Positions 1 through 8,375 of a stretch of DNA of 64,000 nucleotides are shown here, one piece after another. A program made the position numbers and the translations under genes. Source of the stretch: Peribacillus simplex. Its GTDB lineage: Bacteria > Bacillota > Bacilli > Bacillales > DSM-1321. The notes below the pieces were generated by a model, which did no database searches, was not told the origin of the DNA, and saw only the letters and a list, made by a program, of their open reading frames with translations. Within the stretch, counting starts at the first letter, position 1. Each line of letters starts with the position of its first letter. The DNA is taken from positions 3,748,001-3,812,000 of the forward strand of contig NZ_CP011008.1 of assembly GCF_001578185.1 (NCBI RefSeq). Reading direction: 5' to 3'.

Positions 1-149
1 TTTCGTACCAATACATCTTTTTCAGTTGTATGGTACCCTGTTTCATTCGTTATATTTCCGTTTTTCGCTGTATCATTATTAGCGCATCCAACCAAGCTGA
101 CAGCGGCTAATACCGTATAAAGTGGCAGTGTCCATTTTATTTTCTGCAA
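1..149 (-). CDS. coxA: CoxA/YhcN-type sporulation lipoprotein, N-terminus only (cut by window edge)
   Basis: Only the first 49 codons are in the window. A TTG start at 147-149 follows a strong GGGAGGG ribosome site. The peptide has a basic N-terminus (QKIKW), a hydrophobic stretch and a lipobox ending LVGC with the lipidated Cys near residue 22, then a polar Asn/Thr-rich region. This is a lipoprotein signal peptide. In B. subtilis the cortex-associated lipoprotein gene coxA (yrbB) lies just beyond safA on the same strand, so position and lipobox together suggest CoxA or a YhcN/YlaJ relative. The diagnostic domain lies outside the window, so the family call is inference from position. Confidence 0.6.
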   Translation of the reverse strand, partial: MQKIKWTLPLYTVLAAVSLVGCANNDTAKNGNITNETGYHTTEKDVLVR

Positions 150-250
150 AATAACCCTCCCATTGCAATAGAATGAGCTATATTCCGCTCATAATTAGCA
201 TGGGTGTCTAACGATGAATGTACTCTGTAAGTTACGGCCAAAAGCGCGTT

Positions 251-1207
251 TTATTTCCTCTTTAGGGAAGAAATCTTCTTCTCCAATTTTTCATTCATCT
301 TAATCCGCTCCGAAAAACCTTCCACAGTCATTTTCCAGACCGAATGAAGCTGTGAAGAACTTTTATTAAGACGATTCCATTCACGGAAGATATCCGTAGG
401 ATAAGTTAAAGCATATAAAAAGGCCAGGTCAGACTGATAGCTTTGCAATTGCGGCACTTCCCACAACTTGGTGGCCGCATCTTCCAAATGAGGTGAAATT
501 CGATTTGCATACTGTAAATAATCAATGCATCTTGGAGCATTTGCCATTAGATCAAAATCGATTAAGGTTAAAGTGCCGTCTTCTCTCCGCAAGAAATTAT
601 GGTGGGCACAATCACCATGAATGATGACTTTCTTTTCCTTACTCCATAAAGACTGGTTTTTATCAAAACCCTCTAATGCCCACTCCCCCCATCTAATCCA
701 TTCTTTAATAATATCTTCGGAAACATATTGTCGAACATAAGAAAAGTTATTTTTAAATAGTGATAAACGCTCGTTCCATTTTTTTGATTGATCAAAAACA
801 GGGGCGTTAATGGAGAGATGTTCAGAAACATCATGGAAGCTTTCCAGTAACTGAATTCCCTCTAAACGGTCCTTATGATTGGAAAATCGGAATTTTTTCT
901 TACTGGGCGGAAAATAGTCCATACTGCCATACCATTTCCCTTTGAATTGAAAGGGCATTAAATTCTGATGAATATAATACGTTTGATGGAAACCCTTTTG
1001 TTTTAATAAAGAAGTCAATTCTCTTTGCCGATCCCATTTTTCAAAACTGCTGAATCCTTTAAGGATTATTGGATGACCCTTTTCAAAAGTTATTAAATAG
1101 ACACTGCTTTGAAGATGGTGGACTTTCTTTGGCTTACGATTTATATAAGAGAGGAGACGAGTGTTAAAAACACTGTCTCCTTGATAATTAGTAGTCATCG
1201 CTTTCAT
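251..1207 (-). CDS. Aminoglycoside phosphotransferase-fold protein (CotS/YsxE-like), overlapping safA
   Basis: A 318-residue protein of the APH/choline-kinase fold. The catalytic loop is visible at about residues 195-220: HGD (197-199), an Asn at 204 and IDFD (216-219), matching the HGDxxxxN...D pattern of active APH kinases. Bacillus spore-coat members of this fold include CotS, YutH and YsxE; whether they phosphorylate anything is poorly known. The gene overlaps the 3' end of safA: the ATG at 1207 or the one at 1198 both lie inside the last safA codons, so translation is probably coupled. No strong ribosome site favours either start. The position between safA and the coxA-like gene argues for a spore-envelope role; the substrate is unknown. 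Confidence 0.72.
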   Translation of the reverse strand: MKAMTTNYQGDSVFNTRLLSYINRKPKKVHHLQSSVYLITFEKGHPIILKGFSSFEKWDRQRELTSLLKQKGFHQTYYIHQNLMPFQFKGKWYGSMDYFPPSKKKFRFSNHKDRLEGIQLLESFHDVSEHLSINAPVFDQSKKWNERLSLFKNNFSYVRQYVSEDIIKEWIRWGEWALEGFDKNQSLWSKEKKVIIHGDCAHHNFLRREDGTLTLIDFDLMANAPRCIDYLQYANRISPHLEDAATKLWEVPQLQSYQSDLAFLYALTYPTDIFREWNRLNKSSSQLHSVWKMTVEGFSERIKMNEKLEKKISSLKRK

Positions 1208-3959
1208 CTACATATGTTGGTATCCCAAATGTTTCAGGAGCACGAACGCCACCGAATTGGCCAGGCTGTCCTCCCATTTGTCCAGGCAACATGGCTTCAG
1301 GCTGCCCCCGCATCATGCCCGGCTGACCACCAAATTGACCCGGCATCATCATCTCTAGCTGGCTTCCCGGCTGGCCTCCACCTTGACCTCCCATCATCCC
1401 TGGTTGGCTTCCACCTTGACCTCCCATCATCCCTGGTTGACCTCCTTGAAAGCCTCCCATCATTCCTGGTTGACCTCCTGGATGGCCTCCCATCATTCCT
1501 GGTTGACCTCCTGGATGGCCTCCCATCATTCCTGGTTGACCTCCTGGATGGCCTCCCATCATTCCTGGTTGGCCTCCTGGATGACCTCCCATCATTCCTG
1601 GTTGACCTCCTGGATGACCTCCCATCATTCCTGGTTGGCCTCCTTGATGGCCTCCCATCATTCCTGGTTGACCTCCTGGATGGCCTCCCATCATTCCTGG
1701 TTGACCTCCTGGATGGCCTCCCATCATTCCTGGTTGACCTCCTTGGAAGCCTCCCATCATTCCTGGTTGGCCTCCTTGATGGCCTCCCATCATTCCTGGC
1801 TGGCCTCCTTGATGGCCTCCCATCATTCCTGGTTGACCTCCTGGATGGCCTCCCATCATCCCTGGTTGACCTCCTTGGAAGCCTCCCGTCATTCCTGGAT
1901 GGCTTCCTTGATGGCCTCCCATCATCCCTGGATGGCTTCCTTGATGGCCTTCCATCATCCCTGAATGGCTTCCTTGATGACCTTCCATCATCCCTGAATG
2001 CCCTCCTTGATGACCTTCCATCATGCCTGAATGGCTTCCTTGATGACCTTCCATCATCCCTGAATGCCCTCCTTGATGACTTCCCATCATGCTTGGATGG
2101 CCTCCTTGATGACTTCCCATCATCCCTGAATGGCTTCCTTGATGACCTTCCATCATCCCTGAGTGGCTTCCTTGATGACCTCCCGTCATCCCTGAATGGC
2201 TTCCTTGATGACCTTCCATCATGCCTGAGTGGCTTCCTTGATGACTTCCCATCATGCCTGAATGCCCTCCTTGGTGACTTCCCATCATGCCTGAATGCCC
2301 TCCTTGATGACCTTCCATCATCCCTGAATGGCCTCCTTGATGACTTCCCATCATGCTTGGATGGCTTCCTTGATGACCTTCCATCATCCCTGAATGGCTT
2401 CCTTGATGACTTCCCATCATGCCTGAATGGCTTCCTTGATGACCTCCCGTCATGCCTGGGTGGCTTCCTTGGTGACCTTCCATTATGCCTGAGTGGCTTC
2501 CTTGATGACCTCCCATCATCCATGGTTGACCTCCACCTTGGCCACCTATCATCATGCCTGGATGGCTTCCACTTTGACCGCCCATCATCATGCCTGGATC
2601 ACTTCCACTTTGACCGCCTATCACCATACTTGGATCACCTCCACTTTGACCGCCCATCATCATACTTGGATCGCCTCCACTTTGACCGCCCATCATCATG
2701 CCTGGATCGCTACCACTTTGACCGCCATATTGTTGGACTTGAGCCGATTCTTCTGACTCTGCTTCATATTGATGCTGCATCTCTATTTTTTTGTTTCCTT
2801 GATACTGCCCTTTCACTTCCGGCCCATAAGTTCCTAGTACCCCCTTATTACAGCCGCAATCTTCCTCTTCTTCACCGGCTGTCTGGGTATACTGCTGAGG
2901 AAAGTTATGGTGATCATTTGAAGAAGACGATTCCACTGATGGCCCATACTCTTGTTGCATATATGAACCTGCTACTTGAGCTTGTTGATTCATCCCCCCA
3001 TAAAAATGATGCGGAACCGGTGCTGAGGCTTGATATGGATAATGTTGCTGGCCTGTTGGATTCATACTTGCCCCTTGAACGAATCCTTGCCCCATCGATT
3101 GCATGTCAGGAGATCCCCCCCAAACATCAGAACTTTCTTCCATCATTTGATAACCTTGTGGAGCCGCCTGGTACCCTTGAGCACCTTGATATGGGGCTTG
3201 CATCCCTTGCATCTGCATATACGCCCATGGAGGCGGCTGAATACAATAACCGCTTCCAGGCATGATTGGCGTTACTGGAATACAATCATCCACTGGCTCA
3301 CAATATTCCTGTTCTGGCTGGACAGCAGGCTTTTTCTTCTTCTTTTTAGTGACTGCCTGCACTTCTTTTTTCTTTGGTAAAGGTGGTGGTGCAGGAGGCT
3401 TCTGTACACTCATATTGGTCATGTTGACCATATAATAATTATTGATATCGATTTCCGGAATCACTGGCATCGGTACTGGTACTTCTTTTGGAACGATTAT
3501 TTGCTTTTCTTTAATGATTGGCTTTGGCTGAACGATCTGCTGCTCTTTCTTAGCTGGCTTATGAACGATCTGCTGCTCCTTCTTAGCTGGCTGTTGAAAG
3601 ATTTTCTGCTCTTTTACTGGTTTTTGAACGATTGGTTGTTCTTTAACCGGCTGTTGAAATTTCGGCTGCTCTTTTACTGGATGTTTTTGCATAATTTGCT
3701 GCTCTTTCATAGGTGCAGGCTGTGCCTGATACGGTTGAATTTGGGATTCTTTCATTCCCTGTTGAATATTCACGTTTGGTTTAACCGTTTCTTTTATTAC
3801 AGCTCCGGATGTCCCTGGTATTTTAATTTTCATTCCGGGCATCATCATGTCCGGGTTGCTCAATTGCGTGTTAACTTTTTTAAGTTCTTCAAAACTGACG
3901 CCATATTTTTTGGCGAGCTTCCAAAGCGTATCGCCTTTTTGGACTATATGAATTTTCAC
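1188..3959 (-). CDS. safA: SafA, spore coat/cortex morphogenetic protein with greatly expanded repeats
   Basis: SafA sits at the cortex-coat interface and recruits inner-coat proteins, itself recruited by SpoVID. The N-terminal LysM domain (about residues 1-48, from KIHIVQKGDTLWKLAKKYGV to PGMKIKIPG) matches B. subtilis SafA closely. It is followed by a Lys/Gln/Pro-rich region with repeated KEQxIxQKP units (about 60-150), a Pro/Tyr/Gln-rich middle and about 40 tandem units of 11-12 residues. The start is the GTG at 3957-3959, which follows GGAGGGG with 8 bases between; a 10-codon upstream extension lacks family similarity. At about 923 residues it is far longer than B. subtilis SafA (387), nearly all from repeats. 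It is upstream of a kinase-fold gene on the same strand. Expression is expected in the mother cell, but I could not define a promoter. Confidence 0.93.
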   Translation of the reverse strand: MKIHIVQKGDTLWKLAKKYGVSFEELKKVNTQLSNPDMMMPGMKIKIPGTSGAVIKETVKPNVNIQQGMKESQIQPYQAQPAPMKEQQIMQKHPVKEQPKFQQPVKEQPIVQKPVKEQKIFQQPAKKEQQIVHKPAKKEQQIVQPKPIIKEKQIIVPKEVPVPMPVIPEIDINNYYMVNMTNMSVQKPPAPPPLPKKKEVQAVTKKKKKKPAVQPEQEYCEPVDDCIPVTPIMPGSGYCIQPPPWAYMQMQGMQAPYQGAQGYQAAPQGYQMMEESSDVWGGSPDMQSMGQGFVQGASMNPTGQQHYPYQASAPVPHHFYGGMNQQAQVAGSYMQQEYGPSVESSSSNDHHNFPQQYTQTAGEEEEDCGCNKGVLGTYGPEVKGQYQGNKKIEMQHQYEAESEESAQVQQYGGQSGSDPGMMMGGQSGGDPSMMMGGQSGGDPSMVIGGQSGSDPGMMMGGQSGSHPGMMIGGQGGGQPWMMGGHQGSHSGIMEGHQGSHPGMTGGHQGSHSGMMGSHQGSHSGMMEGHQGSHPSMMGSHQGGHSGMMEGHQGGHSGMMGSHQGGHSGMMGSHQGSHSGMMEGHQGSHSGMTGGHQGSHSGMMEGHQGSHSGMMGSHQGGHPSMMGSHQGGHSGMMEGHQGSHSGMMEGHQGGHSGMMEGHQGSHSGMMEGHQGSHPGMMGGHQGSHPGMTGGFQGGQPGMMGGHPGGQPGMMGGHQGGQPGMMGGHQGGQPGMMGGFQGGQPGMMGGHPGGQPGMMGGHPGGQPGMMGGHQGGQPGMMGGHPGGQPGMMGGHPGGQPGMMGGHPGGQPGMMGGHPGGQPGMMGGHPGGQPGMMGGFQGGQPGMMGGQGGSQPGMMGGQGGGQPGSQLEMMMPGQFGGQPGMMRGQPEAMLPGQMGGQPGQFGGVRAPETFGIPTYVDESDDY
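1390..2730 (-). repeat. Tandem 33/36-bp coding repeat inside safA (about 40 units)
   Basis: The reading frame contains about 40 consecutive units. Five N-terminal units are 12 residues (type GGQSGSDPGMMM, about 2540-2730). Then come roughly 20 His/Ser-rich units of 11 residues (type GSHQGSHSGMM or EGHQGSHSGMM, about 1880-2540), and about 14 His/Pro/Gln units (type GGHPGGQPGMM, about 1440-1880). Neighbouring units within a block are nearly identical at DNA level, which indicates recent expansion by slippage or recombination. The periodicity keeps other frames free of stops and so creates long spurious reading frames on both strands. It is not a CRISPR array: there are no unique spacers and the units are in frame with safA. 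Confidence 0.95.
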
Positions 3960-4355
3960 GCTGTTAACCCCTCCTGTGCATATGTCCATATATTCTATGA
4001 TGCAGTGGGTGAATTGCTATTATTTTTATCATGAAAACTTATGCGTGAAAAAGGACTTTTATGATTGGAACCAATGATTTAGGAACATGAAAGGTACTTT
4101 TTTGAAGAAGAAAAAATCGATATGGCATCTCGGAAAAAGGATATTCTTTTCTCTTAGGACCTGCCTTATTAACAGGTTCGATAATTAGAAAGGAACCATT
4201 GCATTCATCCTAAAAAAAGGATTCGTCAGGAATCCATCATGAAAGAAACGCTTCCTTCAACCTGTCTAAACTAAAGGGAAATCCTGGTATAAGAAAGTAA
4301 ATGACCTAAGGCTTTGGCTCCAGGTAACTTTTCTTACATTCTGGGAGGAATATTA
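3960..4355. other. Intergenic region upstream of safA; no gene recognised
   Basis: About 400 bases, AT-rich, between the safA start and the small plus-strand frame at 4356. It should hold the safA promoter (a mother-cell sigma factor is expected from the family), but no -10/-35 pair is clear enough to call. Short direct and inverted motifs such as GGATTC..GAATCC near 4218-4236 are too weak to interpret. I see no plausible coding frame. Confidence 0.5.
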
Positions 4356-4481
4356 ATGATCTGGAAAGGAAGAAAGGGCAGCTCGAACGTCGAGGACAAA
4401 AGAGGTAAAGGTATGGCCGGAATCGGATTGGCAATCATCTTGTTCGTGATGCTCCTGGCGGTAATCCAAGCGAATCGCTAG
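4356..4481 (+). CDS. 41-residue membrane peptide resembling the N-terminus of YpfJ-type neutral zinc metallopeptidases
   Basis: The ATG at 4356 follows a strong GGGAGG ribosome site with a 7-base spacer; the stop is TAG at 4479-4481. The peptide begins MIWKGRKGSSNVEDKRG and continues into a single hydrophobic helix (about residues 21-37) before ending in QANR. The opening matches the conserved M-x-W-x-GR-x-x-S-x-NVED-R-R signature at the very start of YpfJ-family zinc metallopeptidases (E. coli YpfJ has this motif followed by a transmembrane helix). The HExxH catalytic domain is absent and I cannot see it downstream. It is either a truncated relic or a stand-alone micro-protein; the intact ribosome site and frame keep both possible. 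Confidence 0.6.
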   Translation: MIWKGRKGSSNVEDKRGKGMAGIGLAIILFVMLLAVIQANR

Positions 4482-4562
4482 GCAGCTTGAATTCCACAGA
4501 TTTGGATATACTCCTATTTTAAAACCAAAAAGAATGTTGGCAAAAGGAGTTTTATCTAAATG

Positions 4563-4768
4563 GTAAAACAAATTTGATTGAGATGGAAGATGCGAGACTG
4601 CTGGGAAAAGTGCGCCCTAGGAAGTCCCCACAGGCGCAAAGAGTGCCTAGGTCGGACCGCCCGCGGAAAGCGAGTGCCCTACGTTCCAATCAACGTTCAA
4701 ATTTTACAATCCCACAAAAAAAACTGTAGACACACTCAATTATTTATCGAGTTTGTCTACAGTCTGAG
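4563..4768 (-). repeat. MITE-like composite intergenic repeat, copy 1
   Basis: Read on the minus strand the element has two parts. The first is a hairpin (CTGTAGACAAACTC at 4749-4762 pairing with the arm at 4724-4737) followed by eight Ts. The second is a GC-rich segment bounded by TTGATTGGA and TCAATCAA ends, with an internal TTTCCGCGGGCGG core. A shorter second copy lies at 28118-28250 in the opposite orientation and shares the hairpin, the T-run, the GTAGG-CACTC and CTTTGCGCCTG blocks and the final CAATCAA-TTTGTTTTA. The TTGATTGGAGCGG..CCGC..CAATCAA type of GC-rich island is common in Bacillaceae intergenic regions. The 74-codon plus-strand frame running through it is not a gene. Confidence 0.75.
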
Positions 4769-4805
4769 GGGGGGCTTCTGCCCTCCCTTTCTTATGTTAT
4801 GAAAA

Positions 4806-4833
4806 GCCTTTTTCAATTTTATTATTGAAAGGA
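4806..4833 (-). terminator. Probable terminator of the nadBCA operon
   Basis: On the minus strand, directly after the nadA stop, CCTTTCAAT and ATTGAAAAAGG can pair around a short AT loop, followed by a short pyrimidine run. The stem is AT-rich and the T-run modest, so this is a weak call based mainly on position. Confidence 0.4.
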
Positions 4834-4838
4834 TTAAC

Positions 4839-5945
4839 TTAAACCCGTTCCAACATTCTGTTTAAAGCTAGTATGGCATTATCCGCAATGCCCTTCTCGA
4901 CTTTTATCGGATTAATGATAATACCTTCTTCAATTGATTCAAGCGCCCAAAGCAAGTGAGGCAAATCAATCCGGTTCATCGTAAGGCATGGACACATATT
5001 CGGATTTAACGAGATGATGTTCTTGTCAGGGTTATTGGTGATAAGCCGTTTGACAAGGTTCATTTCCGTGCCGATTGCCCAAGAACTACCTGGTTCGGCC
5101 TTTTCTATCATATTAATGATGTACGATGTCGATCCCGCATAATCCGACTGGGCGACTACCTCACGGCGACATTCGGGATGAACGATGATATTCATTTCCG
5201 GCTGCTCCGCTCGAAGCGTTTCAATATTCGCCGTCGTGAAATTTTCATGGACCGAACAATGCCCTTTCCAAAGAAGTACCTTCAGATCTTCGAGTTCCCC
5301 TTCATAGATCAATTCGTCCTTATGGGGATCCCAGACAGCCATTTCATTTAATGGAATGCCAAGGTCAAAGGCTGTATTCCTCCCAAGATGCTGATCGGGA
5401 AGAAACAGGATCCGTTCTTTTTGCGAGAGGGCCCACGATACCATCCCTTGTGCATTTGAAGAAGTCACCGTCGCCCCGCCATTTTTCCCTACAAAAGCTT
5501 TGATGGCCGCAGTCGAATTAACATAAGTGAGCGGAAGGATTGTATCGCCAAATAATTCCTGAAGCTTTGTCCAGGCCCGTTCGGTTTGTTCAATATCCGC
5601 CATATCTGCCATTGAACAGCCTGCACGCATGTCAGGAAGGATGACCGTCTGCCCTTCTTCAGTCAAAATATCGGCAGTTTCAGCCATGAAATGTACGCCA
5701 CAAAACACGATATAATCCGCTTCGCGATTTTCGGCGGAAAGCTGTGCCAACTGAAGTGAATCTCCCGTTACATCTGAAAATTGAATGACTTCCTCCCGTT
5801 GATAATGATGACCTGGGATATATAGCCGCTTTCCCATTCGGTTTTTAATGTCATGGACCCGATTTTCCATATCTTCCATTGTCATCGTCTTATATTTTTC
5901 AGGCAATACATTCCCTGCCGTACTAGCCATCTCCAATATGTTCAT
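4839..5945 (-). CDS. nadA: Quinolinate synthase NadA
   Basis: Condenses iminoaspartate with dihydroxyacetone phosphate to quinolinate, the second step of de novo NAD synthesis, using an oxygen-sensitive [4Fe-4S] cluster. The 368 residues include the three cluster cysteines in family context: Cys110 ([10 protein letters not shown]), Cys230 ([10 protein letters not shown]) and Cys320 ([10 protein letters not shown]), the positions known in B. subtilis NadA. The HHYQREEV segment near residue 46 is also typical. The start overlaps the end of nadC by 4 bases, so it is the third gene of nadB-nadC-nadA. The cluster sulfur probably comes from the divergent nifS product. The operon is expected to be repressed by NiaR when niacin is plentiful. 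Confidence 0.97.
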   Translation of the reverse strand: MNILEMASTAGNVLPEKYKTMTMEDMENRVHDIKNRMGKRLYIPGHHYQREEVIQFSDVTGDSLQLAQLSAENREADYIVFCGVHFMAETADILTEEGQTVILPDMRAGCSMADMADIEQTERAWTKLQELFGDTILPLTYVNSTAAIKAFVGKNGGATVTSSNAQGMVSWALSQKERILFLPDQHLGRNTAFDLGIPLNEMAVWDPHKDELIYEGELEDLKVLLWKGHCSVHENFTTANIETLRAEQPEMNIIVHPECRREVVAQSDYAGSTSYIINMIEKAEPGSSWAIGTEMNLVKRLITNNPDKNIISLNPNMCPCLTMNRIDLPHLLWALESIEEGIIINPIKVEKGIADNAILALNRMLERV

Positions 5946-6793
5946 TTCAATATCCCCTCACGTTCTTTGACCTTAGCGCTAATATCAAGTGCCCTGACAC
6001 TGTGAGTCAGACTGCCCAATGAAATATAGTCAACCCCTGTTTCCCGATATGAGGCTAGATTGTCTAAATGAATACCTCCGGAAGCTTCAGTTATGATGTG
6101 GGCAGGAACCAATTTGATCAGTTGCTTAATTTCTTCGGGGCTCCGGTTATCGAACATGATGATATCAGCACCGGCTTCCACTGCTTCAAGTACCTGTTCG
6201 ATTGATTCCGTTTCCACTTCCACTTTAGTGGTATGTCCCAGTTTGGATTTTACCGTTTGAACCGCCTTCGTTATGGACCCAGCGAAAGAAATATGATTAT
6301 CCTTTATCATGACGGCATCAAACAGGCCATATCGGTGATTGAATGCCCCGCCTGAACGGACCGCATATTTTTCAAGCATCCGCAGGCCAGGTGTAGTTTT
6401 CCTCGTATCACAAGCCCTCGTCTTCGTACCCGCTAATATCTTGGTAGCTTTATGAGCCTGTGTCGCAATGGCGGACATACGCTGCACTAAATTCAAAACC
6501 ACCCGTTCCCCTTTTAAAAGAGAAGCCATATCGCCGGTCATTCTTGCAAGTTGATGTCCTGGTTCAAAAACTTCGCCATCATGAACAAAAAGGGAAACCT
6601 CGATTTGCTCATCCAACAATGCAAATCCTGTCTTGATGACGTCACTTCCACTAAAAACTCCGCCTTCTTTTGCAATGAATGTCAAAGTCCCTTGTTCACC
6701 TTGATCAAAAATCGTATCACTCGTTACGTCGCATTCACCTATATCTTCCATTAAAAATTGTTGCAGCATCTGCTTAAGCTTCAATATATTCAT
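5942..6793 (-). CDS. nadC: Nicotinate-nucleotide pyrophosphorylase (quinolinate phosphoribosyltransferase) NadC
   Basis: Converts quinolinate and PRPP to nicotinate mononucleotide with loss of CO2, the third step of de novo NAD synthesis. The 283 residues show the type II phosphoribosyltransferase features of the family: [16 protein letters not shown] (about 96-111), [16 protein letters not shown] (about 131-146), [15 protein letters not shown] (about 153-167), EVEVE-type strand and [10 protein letters not shown] (about 214-223). Its start lies inside the last codons of nadB (20-base overlap) and its end overlaps nadA by 4 bases. This tight packing implies translational coupling. Confidence 0.97.
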   Translation of the reverse strand: MNILKLKQMLQQFLMEDIGECDVTSDTIFDQGEQGTLTFIAKEGGVFSGSDVIKTGFALLDEQIEVSLFVHDGEVFEPGHQLARMTGDMASLLKGERVVLNLVQRMSAIATQAHKATKILAGTKTRACDTRKTTPGLRMLEKYAVRSGGAFNHRYGLFDAVMIKDNHISFAGSITKAVQTVKSKLGHTTKVEVETESIEQVLEAVEAGADIIMFDNRSPEEIKQLIKLVPAHIITEASGGIHLDNLASYRETGVDYISLGSLTHSVRALDISAKVKEREGILK

Positions 6794-8357
6794 ATAGTCG
6801 CCTCCCTTTCACCCGGTTTTTCACATCTGTGCAAGCAAGGATAACCGAATTTTCAAGCCATTGGGAGTCATCTTCGCTTGGATAGTCACTGCGGAAATGA
6901 CCGCCCCTGCTTTCCGTTCTGGTCAATGCGGATTCGGCAATCAGCCACGCCACGATTGTGGCATTGATAATCGTTATCTCTTTTATCGATAATACCGTTA
7001 CTTCCATATGCAGCAATTTTTCGATATTGAATGTCTCAAGATAATCCTTCAGTCGAGTTAACCCTGCTTCATTTCGAACGATTCCTGCTTCATTCATTAA
7101 TTTTTCCTGCAATGTCGCGAGATCAGGTAAAAAGGTAAAATGGCAGGAATCTTTGGACTGCTCTTTTTCTTCCGGTATCGACCTTGCTGGCATATTAGCT
7201 AGCAACTGACCAAGCGCATTTCCAAAAACCAGCCCTTCGAGTAGGGAGTTGCTGGCCAATCGGTTCGCCCCATGTACACCAGTGCATGCCACTTCACCAA
7301 CTGCATACAAAGAAGGGACAGACGTTCTCCCCCATTCGTCGACTTCAATCCCCCCCATCAGGAAATGGTTTCCAGGCGCTACAGGGATTTTCCCGAATTT
7401 AAGGTCCAGCCCACTTTTTTCACATAATGAGCTCACTGTCGGAAAACGCTTCTTAAAATCCTTAATCATTGAAATATCCAAAAATATCTTTTCTCCGCGC
7501 TGTAAATAAGAAAAAATCGTCTGTGCCACAATATGCCTTGGAGCCAGATCTTTCATGGCATGGACATTCTCCATGATCGGTCTTCCCATTTCAGTCACTA
7601 ACGTTGCACCATCCCCGCGGACCGCTTCTGAAACCAGCCCTTCCGCTTTACCATTTATAAAAAGCAGGGTCGGATGAAACTGTATGAATTCCATGTCACG
7701 AACTTTTGCCCCGGCCTTGAATGCAAGTGCGATTCCATCTCCTGAAACCGTTTGTGAATTTGAAGTGAAATGGTATAGGGAACCACAGCCGCCAGTTGCC
7801 AAAACTGTTCGTTCCGCGTGGTACGTTACAAGTTTCCCAGCCTTATCAAGAGTTTTGACGCCTATGCAAGAATCATCTTTTCCGATAATCAACTCCACTG
7901 CTGCCGCATTCTCGACCACAGTAATCAAAGAGTTTTTCAAACACCCTATTAGATGTTCCATGATGTACTTTCCTGTAGAATCCCCATGACTATGAAGGAT
8001 TCTCCTTTCACTGTGGGCACCCTCCATGCCAAGCATGAGGGTACCATCATGATCATGGTCAAATTGCATGCCGGAACGAATAAGTTCAGCTATCACCGAA
8101 GGGGCCTCTTCGACGAGTATTTCCACTGCCTTTTCCTTGTTATAACGCTGACCAGCCTCCAGCGTATCTTTTTTATGATAGGATACTCTGTCACGATCAG
8201 ATATTGCAGCTGCAATCCCGCCCTGTGCTAAATAGGAATTACTATGGCGGATCTTTGATTTTGTGATGAGTATCACATGCTTATGTTTACTTGCTTCCAA
8301 TGCCGTTTTCAAGGCAGCAATCCCGCTACCTATAACGATGATTCCCGCTTTTACCAT
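6774..8357 (-). CDS. nadB: L-aspartate oxidase NadB
   Basis: FAD enzyme that oxidises L-aspartate to iminoaspartate, the first step of de novo NAD synthesis. The 527-residue product has an N-terminal FAD-binding GxGxAGxxAA-type segment (VIGSGIAALKTALEA, about 7-21), a SYLAQGGIAAA motif (about 41-51), the active-site region EFIQFHPT (about 223-230) and a late VHGANRLASNSLLEGLVFG motif characteristic of the succinate dehydrogenase/NadB flavoprotein group. The C-terminal helical domain is present, so it appears full length. It heads the nadB-nadC-nadA operon, divergent from nifS-niaR, with the shared control region between them. Confidence 0.97.
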   Translation of the reverse strand: MVKAGIIVIGSGIAALKTALEASKHKHVILITKSKIRHSNSYLAQGGIAAAISDRDRVSYHKKDTLEAGQRYNKEKAVEILVEEAPSVIAELIRSGMQFDHDHDGTLMLGMEGAHSERRILHSHGDSTGKYIMEHLIGCLKNSLITVVENAAAVELIIGKDDSCIGVKTLDKAGKLVTYHAERTVLATGGCGSLYHFTSNSQTVSGDGIALAFKAGAKVRDMEFIQFHPTLLFINGKAEGLVSEAVRGDGATLVTEMGRPIMENVHAMKDLAPRHIVAQTIFSYLQRGEKIFLDISMIKDFKKRFPTVSSLCEKSGLDLKFGKIPVAPGNHFLMGGIEVDEWGRTSVPSLYAVGEVACTGVHGANRLASNSLLEGLVFGNALGQLLANMPARSIPEEKEQSKDSCHFTFLPDLATLQEKLMNEAGIVRNEAGLTRLKDYLETFNIEKLLHMEVTVLSIKEITIINATIVAWLIAESALTRTESRGGHFRSDYPSEDDSQWLENSVILACTDVKNRVKGRRLYEYIEA

Positions 8358-8375
8358 TATTTCATTCCTCCTGTT

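Noticed and set aside
1297..2523. 408-codon second minus-strand frame in the safA repeats
   Set aside because: A repeat-driven shadow (Arg/Ser/Lys-rich) inside safA, without its own start signals or family match.
1390..2730. CRISPR array
   Set aside because: Units are contiguous, in frame, protein-coding and without unique spacers; no cas genes are present.
1109..3265. 718-codon plus-strand frame across the safA repeats
   Set aside because: It is antisense to safA and exists because the 33-base repeat has no stops in this frame. Its low-complexity Leu/Asp/Pro/Ser repeats, lack of ribosome site and the clear LysM and SafA identity of the opposite frame make it an artefact.
4578..4802. 74-codon plus-strand frame
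   Set aside because: Lies inside the composite intergenic repeat and its hairpin; no ribosome site or similarity.
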